From: a virus
DNA: 35,039 bases
Virus record (IMG/VR): IMGVR_UViG_3300047510_002727
Location: 1-35,039 of that record
Reading direction: 5' to 3' (one strand)
This document shows, in pieces, positions 7,782 to 14,338 of this stretch (position 1 is its first letter; each line of letters begins with the position of its first letter). The notes under the pieces were generated by a model. That model did not search any database and was not told where the DNA came from. It worked only from the letters and a program-made list of their open reading frames with translations. Both the position numbers and the translations under genes were made by a program.

Positions 7782-8579
7782 TCAAATATCTTGTTGTTGT
7801 GGCGCACTGTATGTACGTGCATCATCAAAGTAATCGAATGTTTCACTAAATCCAAAATCATCGCCAGGATTTGCATCAATTGGATCTGGGACAACGGTAT
7901 ATCTCATTTCTCTCTTCGCAGTGGCGACATTTGTATCAGAATAAAGATCGACTTGAACCTTACGGATAAGTCCATCAGTGCTATCAGCGATAGGACCGAA
8001 GAGATATGTTTTTGCGGTAAATCTAAAAGTGTAGATTAGTGCTCTTCTAGTCGAAAAATCTCCTTCATAATCATCAGTGAAATTTACACTATCGAGAACC
8101 ATTGGAATATCTCTTTTTTCTCCAATAGAATCTACTAGATCAACTGTTAGATTGAATGATGGTTGGAAAAATGGAAGAATTTGTTCTGTGACTTGAAGTG
8201 CGTCGTCTTGCTGTTTCGACAGCAAATTAAGTTCAAAACCAATATTATATGGAACAGGTAAATAAACTTGCTTTATTTTATTACCATCATGTGCTTTGAA
8301 GGTTTGGGTAACACCAGTTTTTCTTGTTGGATCATACTCAATAGAAACCATTTCAAATGATAATCTTGGGAGAGTAATTTGAATTGGTTTATTGAGTTCT
8401 GGTTGTTGTTCAATTCTCGCTAAAAACTTTTGGGTTGGTCCATATGCTAAAGGAACTTTGATCTCACTTATATAATTTCCATCTTTATCTTTCTTTTTAA
8501 TATAAATCTCATTAAAAAGAGTTCCAAAAGAAATTACTGTCTTCCTAATTATTTCGTGATAGTAATATTGACCAAGCAT
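7782..8579 (-). CDS. 15: Tail sheath stabiliser / tail terminator gp15
   Basis: Caps the completed tail and joins it to the neck. The protein has 265 residues (T4 gp15: 272) and opens MLGQYYYHEIIRKTVISFGTLF, in the same register as T4 gp15 (MFGYFYNSSFRRYATLMGDLF). It continues with a basic strand pair (IKVPLAYGPTQKF), ITLPRLSFEMVSIEYDP and EQILPFFQPSFNLTVDL, the last almost identical in pattern to T4 EQILPYFQPHFNTT. The ATG at 8579 shares its A with the TAA of gp14 (TAATG), so translation is probably coupled to gp14. Identification is firm. Confidence 0.96.
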   Translation of the reverse strand: MLGQYYYHEIIRKTVISFGTLFNEIYIKKKDKDGNYISEIKVPLAYGPTQKFLARIEQQPELNKPIQITLPRLSFEMVSIEYDPTRKTGVTQTFKAHDGNKIKQVYLPVPYNIGFELNLLSKQQDDALQVTEQILPFFQPSFNLTVDLVDSIGEKRDIPMVLDSVNFTDDYEGDFSTRRALIYTFRFTAKTYLFGPIADSTDGLIRKVQVDLYSDTNVATAKREMRYTVVPDPIDANPGDDFGFSETFDYFDDARTYSAPQQQDI

Positions 8580-10009
8580 TAGTAAGTACCAAAGGGATTA
8601 GATTCAGAAAAATCAAGAATATTTGACGCTTCTTGTTGAATTTTCAGATTTTGATTATATTTATCATAAACATTCCAATCCTCATAAGTTTTAATTGAAT
8701 ATATTGCAGATGAAGACGCTCCAATTAGAACTTCACCTGGATAAAAACGTCCATCAACAATAGAAACTTTTAATTTATTAGTAGTAGCATTCCAATCCTT
8801 GACTCTCCCAACCACTCTAGATTGCTCTCCGACTACCTCCTCATTGAACATAAACGTTCCAATTCCAGTAATTACTGGGGGTGGGTCGATAGTAACATTT
8901 ACTGTTGCTGGTGTAACCAGTTCAGGTGATTCTGGTCTTATTTCTCCATAAGAATAACCAATTCCAGTATTTGTAACGTAAATATTTCTTATAGTAGTTC
9001 CAGATCCAACCACAGCAATTGCACTAGCAGCTACTCCAACTAATGGAGATTCTATAACTACATTTGGGGGAATTGTATATCCAACCCCAGCGTCAGTAAT
9101 GACAACCTCAATTACACCACTAGATGTACCAATTCCTATATTGCATGTTACTGCTGCCCCAGTGCCGCCACCACCTGATAGTGTAATGTTTGGTGCCACG
9201 GTGTATCCATATCCAGCAGAAACAAATAAAATGTCTTTGATAGAGCGTACCCCACCAATAGAAGTTGTGATTGCAATCGCTGAAGCACCACTACCAGTTA
9301 TATCTTCTGGTGGTGGAATTGATACTGTTGGTGTGGAAATATATCCATATCCATCATCATTAATAAAAAATTGATTTACATATCCAGGAATTGGGGAACA
9401 TACAGCATATGCCGTTGCAGTTCTTCCAACTCCTATTAGATCTAATGTATAAATGTGACCCTGATCCTGAAGTTGAGTATCTATTTCTTCGATAGATGTA
9501 TCAAGAACCTCATCTTCATATTCAAAGAGTTCGCATCTTAATTCATAAACATAATTTTTACCTAACTGGTAAAAAGGTTGCTCATGTTCTACAAATTTTA
9601 CTTCAAATAATCTTTGCCCAAGAGGAAAATAAATCAAGTCACCTTCTCTTGGTCTTGTTGTTAATTCAATCTCTTCATCATCCAAACCACCGAGAAATGG
9701 TGTTATAAAGTCTTCAAATCTTTCCCTTGAAATAATTAAAACTAACTCATCTCTCAAACTCATTCCAAATTTTGTGAGTATATCGCCCTGTCCACCAAAA
9801 CCGTCATATGTAGAAATGTATGCTTCTATCACATAATTATCATCAAATTTTGACGATGATATTTCTTCAAGAATAGTTTCTTTTCTTACAAATTTTCTAG
9901 GTATGTAAGTTACATCCACACCATAAATTTTCAATTGCTCATTGATGAGCTCTTGAACTAAACGTTGTTCTCCAGGTGAACCTTGTAAGAAAAAAGGATT
10001 TAGAGCCAT
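8579..10009 (-). CDS. 14: Neck protein gp14, enlarged by a Gly-Tyr repeat insert
   Basis: Neck/head-completion protein joining the head vertex to the tail. Residues 1-190 form the conserved part (MALNPFFLQGSPGEQRLVQE, YIPRKFVRKETILEE, ISRERFEDFITP) and residues 375-476 the conserved C-terminus ending DFSESNPFGTY. Between them, about residues 217-360 hold four imperfect repeats of roughly 44 residues, each centred on a GYGY/GVGY/GIGY element followed by PxxxI and a Gly/Ala/Ser-rich strand. This explains the length of 476 against 256 in T4. The start at 10009 overlaps the gp13 stop as TAATG. The insert may be surface-exposed on the neck. Product identity is firm; the function of the insert is not known. 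Confidence 0.93.
   Translation of the reverse strand: MALNPFFLQGSPGEQRLVQELINEQLKIYGVDVTYIPRKFVRKETILEEISSSKFDDNYVIEAYISTYDGFGGQGDILTKFGMSLRDELVLIISRERFEDFITPFLGGLDDEEIELTTRPREGDLIYFPLGQRLFEVKFVEHEQPFYQLGKNYVYELRCELFEYEDEVLDTSIEEIDTQLQDQGHIYTLDLIGVGRTATAYAVCSPIPGYVNQFFINDDGYGYISTPTVSIPPPEDITGSGASAIAITTSIGGVRSIKDILFVSAGYGYTVAPNITLSGGGGTGAAVTCNIGIGTSSGVIEVVITDAGVGYTIPPNVVIESPLVGVAASAIAVVGSGTTIRNIYVTNTGIGYSYGEIRPESPELVTPATVNVTIDPPPVITGIGTFMFNEEVVGEQSRVVGRVKDWNATTNKLKVSIVDGRFYPGEVLIGASSSAIYSIKTYEDWNVYDKYNQNLKIQQEASNILDFSESNPFGTY
8930..9361 (-). repeat. Four-copy Gly-Tyr repeat insert within gp14
   Basis: Encodes gp14 residues 217-360. The repeat elements are DDGYGYISTP (219), SAGYGYTVAP (264), DAGVGYTIPP (306) and NTGIGYSYG (347), spaced about 42-46 residues apart. 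Each is followed by a Gly/Ala-rich turn and a hydrophobic strand. The same type of unit occurs in gp8, the DUF4815 protein and the giant baseplate protein of this window. Confidence 0.8.
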
Positions 10010-10833
10010 TATCCAATAAAGTCGTATGGTGGGAGTTCGTGTTCGAGGGCCATTATCTGCTTGAGTGAATCTAATTCCCTTTGAGCATCTTCATAAAACT
10101 CTCTACCATTGAGTTCAATTCCTCCAGGAAGTTTTACACCTCTAAACTTGATAAGATTTTGTCCCCACTGTCTCTTGATTAGTGCAGTCAGATATCTCTT
10201 GAGAAAAGAATCATTCCAAACTTTAGAAAAATTATTTGGATCTAGTGCTCTATAACAATCTATGATTAACCAGTTTCCTGGCTTTTCTTGTTTCCAATCA
10301 ATGTCAAGATACATTCTACCTTGTCTCTTATTGAATCTAATTTGCTTATCCGTAGTTAGAAGAAAATCAATATCTTCTAGATAAGTTTTAGTCATATAAT
10401 ATTGTAAAAGTTCAACAGAATTAAAATAGTACAAATCATTCAGAAATAATTGATATTTGATGCTAAACATTCCACCAGAAATTGTGGATGTATCAAACTT
10501 CCAAACTTTTTCGATACCTATTACAGAGTCGGGAACTTGAATATAATTAGCATTCTCATAAAAAGTAAAATTAGTTGGATTTCCTGCAATTGTACTTGAT
10601 GCTGTTGTTGAAGTTATACCAGGACCCTTTCCTCTATCGATATCTTGTTGGGTCATTTGATACTTCAAATACATCCTTTCAACACCATCAAAATGGCGCT
10701 CCTGGAAGTACTGTAGGGCATCATCCACTAGATCGTCTATTTGATCATCATCAACGTTGATCTCCAGTACAGGGGCACCCAGACGCCTTAGACAGTAATC
10801 TATAAGTTCTTGTCTGCTAGAAGGTTGAGCCAC
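10009..10833 (-). CDS. 13: Neck protein gp13
   Basis: Head-completion/neck protein that works with gp14 to seal the filled head and provide the tail attachment site. The protein has 274 residues (T4: 309). The N-terminal region, with ELIDYCLRRLGAPVLEINV, DQIDDLVDDALQYFQERHFDG and VERMYLKYQMTQQDI, is the typical gp13 pattern. The C-terminus holds ALIKRQWGQNLIKFRGVKLP followed by a helix. It starts with GTG at 10833, whose G is shared with the TAG of the preceding coiled-coil gene (TAGTG), and ends in TAATG with gp14. Gene order 13-14-15-16 is as in T4. Confidence 0.94.
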   Translation of the reverse strand: MAQPSSRQELIDYCLRRLGAPVLEINVDDDQIDDLVDDALQYFQERHFDGVERMYLKYQMTQQDIDRGKGPGITSTTASSTIAGNPTNFTFYENANYIQVPDSVIGIEKVWKFDTSTISGGMFSIKYQLFLNDLYYFNSVELLQYYMTKTYLEDIDFLLTTDKQIRFNKRQGRMYLDIDWKQEKPGNWLIIDCYRALDPNNFSKVWNDSFLKRYLTALIKRQWGQNLIKFRGVKLPGGIELNGREFYEDAQRELDSLKQIMALEHELPPYDFIG

Positions 10834-11078
10834 TAATCCGTTCCTCCATCTTCAAACGTAGATGTCTCTGCTTTTGGTTGTTTTTTATTTCCTCTAATAA
10901 GTGCATCATACTTTTGTTGAAGTTCAAGATTTGCTTTGAGGAGAATATTTTTCTCCTCGGCAAACGTCTTAGTTAGAGATTGAATTTGTGCTTCAAGTAA
11001 AATATTTTGATTAAGAATTGTATTGATTTTTTGATTATAAACCCCAACTAAAACATTCACATCAATATCATTTTGCAT
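10833..11078 (-). CDS. Small coiled-coil protein at the fibritin (wac) position
   Basis: An 81-residue, mostly helical protein. Residues about 8-62 have hydrophobic residues at heptad-like spacing (VLVGVY, INTILNQNILLEAQI, LTKTF, ILLKANLELQQKY), so a coiled coil is likely. The tail is charged and ends TFEDGGTD. The best ribosome site in the window, AGGAGG at 11095-11090, precedes the ATG by 11 bases. In T4, the coiled-coil fibritin gene wac sits immediately upstream of gp13, exactly this position, but fibritin is far longer. A neck-associated coiled coil is a reasonable guess. No sequence homology to fibritin is claimed. Confidence 0.8.
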   Translation of the reverse strand: MQNDIDVNVLVGVYNQKINTILNQNILLEAQIQSLTKTFAEEKNILLKANLELQQKYDALIRGNKKQPKAETSTFEDGGTD

Positions 11079-11098
11079 AATTTAAATTTCCTCCTAAA

Positions 11099-13345
11099 TC
11101 AGAATTCTCCACCATCTAATGTGTCAGTCCAAACTGGAACATTAGATGCATTTGTTGTTAGTATATAGTTGGATGTTGATGCGTAACCAATTTCTGGACT
11201 ATTTGTGCTTACTAGTTTCCCATCAGTATTGAAATAGGATACCCCTCTTGTACTAATTCCAGAAACACCCCAATCTAAAAATAGAGCACCAACATCAAGA
11301 GTTCCCTTTACACCAGAAACAACAGCATTAGTAATAGTTGCATCTGGAATATAAGTCCAACGTCTATTCGAATCTACATATCCAAAAAATCCAATCTTAT
11401 TATTTGCTACACCTGTACTAGTATTATAGTTGAAAGAAATACCCCTATCAGTATTAGTATCATATGAAGCTTGAATTGTTAGTTGTGTTCCAGTGCTAAT
11501 TCCACCAACTGTATTATCTTGAATTGTAATAATTTTATTCGCTTCATCAATAACTGTAATTGTCGATATTCCAGTTGGTGATAAGTTTGCTGATCCAGTT
11601 ACAGTATCATTTGTACTGAGACCAACTACAGAATCTAATCTGATTGTGTTTACACCAACAACCACAGGACTCATTACTGTTCTTGTGGTAAAAACCTTTC
11701 CAAGTTCTAGAATAGGATCATCAATAGTTACAGTATTTGAATTAACACTGGTAGTTGTTCCATCAACTTGCAAATCTCCCTTAATAACAACGGTTCCTTC
11801 ATTACTCAATCCATCTGGATATGGATCGATATAGAGAGTATCACTACTTCCTGGTTTGGTAGAAATTACATTATTTCTGATAATAATGTCATCTATTTCT
11901 GCACCACCATTGTTTGTAAATGCACCAGTTTGATTTATATCACCAATTACTGTAGTAATTCCAGTAATATAAATTGAGTCAGATGCAGAATTTCCTAGTG
12001 TGACATCACCATCTACAGAGAAATCTCCAGTAACATCTAGTCCTCCATCAATATTGAAGTTTCCATCAACTTCGAGATCATTGTCGATGAATAAACTTCC
12101 ACCAACGTAAACATCACTTGCAATACCAACTCCACCAGCAACTCTAAGAGCTCCAGTAATTGTTGAAGATGCTGCAGTTGTTGCCGCTATAGAAACATAT
12201 GATCCATCACTAGCATTATTAAATTCTGTGGAACTATTTCTAATAGTCACACTTCCACTAGTTGATCCCAAAAGGATACTAGTAGCAGACCCAAACATTT
12301 CAGCGGTGGTTACATTATTATTGAGAAGATAAAATGAGGTCTGATTTGAAGTTATGTCGCCACCATCAACATTTAAGTCGCCATCTAAATCTACAACAGC
12401 ATTTCTAAATGTAGCAACACCACTTTGAGCACCAATTGTAATGTCATAAGCAGATGTTAAAACATTTGCCTGAGTGACATTGGTTGTAAAAACATTCATC
12501 AAAGGAAGATCTGCAGTCAGATCTCCTTCGGAAATGTTTAAATCTCCATTAATATCAACTAATGCATTACGAATTGTAAGAATACCAACAGTATTACCAA
12601 TTACAATATTAGAAGCTGAAGCAAAAAGAGAACCTCTAAGTGCACCAGTGTCTGCAATATCTAATTGTTGCGAATTGGTATCTATTTTTGCAATACCATC
12701 ATCTGATACTGCACCTACTGTAAGATTGTTGGCAATACTTGCATTGTGGCCAACATTTAAGTCAGAACCTATTCCAACACCACCACCAACAACTAAAGCT
12801 CCATCATTTGTTGTTGTTGAAGCGGTATCGTCATCAATATAAATCGAAACGCCAGAAGCAAAATACCAATCGGCACCTTCTACCTCTAATCTATCATTTC
12901 CAGCTTCATCATAATGAATACTAGTATCTTTACTAGTACCGAAAACTAAAGGAGTGTCATCAGGTATCTGAATATCTCCAGTCCCATTAGGATCTAATAC
13001 AATGTCGCCATCGGTATCTTGTGATGATAAGGTATTACCGTCTAAGCGTAAATTATCAACATTCCATTGGTCTACTTTTCTGTTTTGATCTAAAATCGGA
13101 ACAAAACCGTTTGCAGCAGTTCCTGGATTTTGTTGACCATCTACCAGTCCAGGACCTACTCCCAAAAGATCAGTATAATACTTACCACCAACAATGAGTG
13201 GGTTAAGAAGAGTATCACCAATAAATAACCTGCTTCCAGAATTTCCGAAAGTACCAACACCAACTGTGTAGGCTAATTCACCGTATTGAAGTGAACCTGG
13301 CGCCGAAGTTCCAGTTGATCTTTTGACTCTAATAATACTAGCCAT
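11099..13345 (-). CDS. Repeat-containing tail-fibre/whisker-type structural protein
   Basis: A 748-residue protein. The N-terminus (ASIIRVKRSTGTSAPGSLQYGELAYTVG...RLFIGD, residues 2-44) resembles the attachment domain of many phage fibres, with the pattern KRSxxxxxPxxLxxGELAxN. The middle is beta-rich with a strict 55-residue repeat (about 245-375) and two copies of GALxVxGGVGIxSDxxVG (182-199 and 398-416). The C-terminus ends YILTTNASNVPVWTDTLDGGEF over positions 727-748. No enzymatic or chaperone domain is visible. It sits between gp8/DUF4815 and gp13, where T4 has fibre and whisker genes (gp10-gp12, wac). TAATG couples it to the gene before. A trimeric beta-structured fibre is likely; the receptor or partner is unknown. 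Confidence 0.8.
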   Translation of the reverse strand: MASIIRVKRSTGTSAPGSLQYGELAYTVGVGTFGNSGSRLFIGDTLLNPLIVGGKYYTDLLGVGPGLVDGQQNPGTAANGFVPILDQNRKVDQWNVDNLRLDGNTLSSQDTDGDIVLDPNGTGDIQIPDDTPLVFGTSKDTSIHYDEAGNDRLEVEGADWYFASGVSIYIDDDTASTTTNDGALVVGGGVGIGSDLNVGHNASIANNLTVGAVSDDGIAKIDTNSQQLDIADTGALRGSLFASASNIVIGNTVGILTIRNALVDINGDLNISEGDLTADLPLMNVFTTNVTQANVLTSAYDITIGAQSGVATFRNAVVDLDGDLNVDGGDITSNQTSFYLLNNNVTTAEMFGSATSILLGSTSGSVTIRNSSTEFNNASDGSYVSIAATTAASSTITGALRVAGGVGIASDVYVGGSLFIDNDLEVDGNFNIDGGLDVTGDFSVDGDVTLGNSASDSIYITGITTVIGDINQTGAFTNNGGAEIDDIIIRNNVISTKPGSSDTLYIDPYPDGLSNEGTVVIKGDLQVDGTTTSVNSNTVTIDDPILELGKVFTTRTVMSPVVVGVNTIRLDSVVGLSTNDTVTGSANLSPTGISTITVIDEANKIITIQDNTVGGISTGTQLTIQASYDTNTDRGISFNYNTSTGVANNKIGFFGYVDSNRRWTYIPDATITNAVVSGVKGTLDVGALFLDWGVSGISTRGVSYFNTDGKLVSTNSPEIGYASTSNYILTTNASNVPVWTDTLDGGEF
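12221..12613 (-). repeat. 55-residue tandem repeat in the fibre protein
   Basis: Encodes residues 245-375 of the 748-residue protein. Two full units begin at residues 245 (SNIVIGNTVGILTIRNALVD) and 300 (YDITIGAQSGVATFRNAVVD), and a third partial unit at 355 (TSILLGSTSGSVTIRNSSTE). The period is exactly 55 residues. Each full unit carries IxIG, (T/F)RNA, GDLN and a NVTxA element at the same offset, as expected of a repeated beta-structured shaft segment. Confidence 0.85.
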
Positions 13346-13587
13346 TAAAAGCTACCTCCGTTAATGTCTAAATTCTGGGTATTTCCAGGAGTAAGTGACA
13401 ATGTTGCATCCCACCTTTCTTCTGATTGATTATAAACTAAAACCATACCATTCAATAAGAAGTTTGGATCTGCATTCACATCTTTCAAATCATTAAGACC
13501 AAGACTTCCAGGTTTTATTGTTCCTACTAAAGAGGAAGCAACTTTAATTGAATTTTGTTGTCCAACTCTTACTTTGATGTCTGCCAT
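13345..13587 (-). CDS. Small virion-associated protein (fibre accessory)
   Basis: An 80-residue protein. It contains LGLNDLKDVNADPNFLLNGM and VLVYNQSEERWDAT, the LxDLxDVN...LxNGxVLVYN...W pattern common in phage tail-fibre and structural proteins. It ends NLDINGGSF, similar to the LDGGEF end of the next, 748-residue protein. Its ATG overlaps the stop of the 114-residue gene (TAATG), and its own stop overlaps the start of the next gene in the same way. These three are therefore one coupled unit. A separate exact function is not assignable. Confidence 0.78.
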   Translation of the reverse strand: MADIKVRVGQQNSIKVASSLVGTIKPGSLGLNDLKDVNADPNFLLNGMVLVYNQSEERWDATLSLTPGNTQNLDINGGSF

Positions 13588-13931
13588 TACTTGGTGACTC
13601 CTTCTCTTACTAGAACCATCCCCTCAATAACTCTAGATGTTTTATTTTCTATAGTATTCGTTGCCAATACGTCATAAACATATCTTCCTGGTTTTAGTGA
13701 ATATGTTTGAGATGTAGTCAATCCAATTAGTAGTCTCCCTGCAGTTGGTGGATTTATAATTACTACAGAAAATTCTGTTGCTGAAGAACTCCCAGGATGT
13801 TTTCTCATCTGGGATTCAAAAGTATAATCAGTCAAATCAATAGGAGTGCTAGAATCACTACCCTCTAAAGTAAAAGTCTGCTCAAAAGTTGTTCCAGTGT
13901 TTATTACTAGATTACTTACATAAACTGCCAT
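13587..13931 (-). CDS. Small beta-sandwich virion protein
   Basis: A 114-residue protein with alternating beta strands: TFEQTFTLEGSD, IDLTDYTFESQMRKHPGSS, RLLIGLTTSQT, LKPGRYVYDVLAT and RVIEGMVLVREGVT. The DLTxYTxxxQMRKHPxSS...LKPGRYVYDV pattern is one I recognise from small proteins next to tail-fibre genes in cyanophages and other phages. A fibre adaptor or small decoration protein is likely. It is the first gene after an exact TATAAATA octamer and the first of three genes joined by TAATG overlaps. Confidence 0.8.
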   Translation of the reverse strand: MAVYVSNLVINTGTTFEQTFTLEGSDSSTPIDLTDYTFESQMRKHPGSSSATEFSVVIINPPTAGRLLIGLTTSQTYSLKPGRYVYDVLATNTIENKTSRVIEGMVLVREGVTK

Positions 13932-13956
13932 TTATAAAATGTCAGGACCTAAAATA

Positions 13957-13964
13957 TATTTATA
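13957..13964 (-). promoter_or_regulatory. Late promoter (exact TATAAATA) for the fibre gene set
   Basis: The minus strand reads TATAAATA, the exact T4 late-promoter octamer, in the 37-base gap between the 55-residue gene stop (13969) and the next ATG (13931). The octamer ends 25 bases before the ATG, leaving space for initiation and a short leader. It probably drives the 114-aa, 80-aa and 748-aa genes and perhaps those beyond. Confidence 0.75.
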
Positions 13965-13968
13965 CTTC

Positions 13969-14136
13969 CTAGATTCCAAAAGATGAAACAACTTCTTGCT
14001 GCTTAAGATATAACTTGCAATATATTTTTGCAAAATTTCTCAATTCATCCGTATCAAGTTCATCAATGAATCTTGAATGCTTTTCATATTCGAATAGTTT
14101 ATTGACACTCGTAAGAGTTATTTCTTCAGGATCCAT
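13969..14136 (-). CDS. Small conserved-looking helical protein (55 aa)
   Basis: A short gene reading MDPEEITLTSVNKLFEYEKH and ending KQQEVVSSFGI, with TAG at 13971-13969. It is charged and helical, with no membrane segment or cysteine pair (a single Cys at 40). It is easily missed because of its size. Its support comes from neat packing: its ATG lies within the end of the 69-residue gene, it ends five bases before a late promoter, and it closely resembles short proteins I remember from the same place in T4-like cyanophages. Function unknown. Confidence 0.75.
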   Translation of the reverse strand: MDPEEITLTSVNKLFEYEKHSRFIDELDTDELRNFAKIYCKLYLKQQEVVSSFGI

Positions 14137-14335
14137 TGTTAATAAGTTGTTGTAGTAAATTTTTTATTTCTTGAATATCCTTTTTCATATTATCAATCTC
14201 TTTCTTTTGAGATTCTCTCCTATTCAATGTGGAAATATATTGATTATATCCCATAGTATCGCAATTAATAATTGCACCACTTTCAGAGTCTCTATAAAGG
14301 TTTGGATGTCCAGTAACAGGAATAAACTTTGCCAT
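14126..14335 (-). CDS. Small protein with C-terminal coiled coil (69 aa)
   Basis: A 69-residue protein. The N-terminus AKFIPVTGHPNLYRDSESGA and the following NCDTMGYNQYISTLNRRES form a compact conserved-looking part. Residues about 40-65 (KKEIDNMKKDIQEIKNLLQQ) look like a short coiled coil. Similar proteins (GHPNLYRD..SGAIIN) accompany structural genes in cyanophages, from memory. It starts three bases after the 2,428-residue gene stop and overlaps the next gene by 11 bases. A virion or assembly accessory role is guessed from position only. Confidence 0.82.
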   Translation of the reverse strand: MAKFIPVTGHPNLYRDSESGAIINCDTMGYNQYISTLNRRESQKKEIDNMKKDIQEIKNLLQQLINNGS

Positions 14336-14338
14336 AAA

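Noticed and set aside
8658-8665. GATAAATA octamer on the minus strand within gp14, 79 bases before gp15
   Set aside because: It encodes part of a conserved-looking gp14 segment (DKYNQN), is far from the gp15 start, and such octamers arise by chance in AT-rich DNA.
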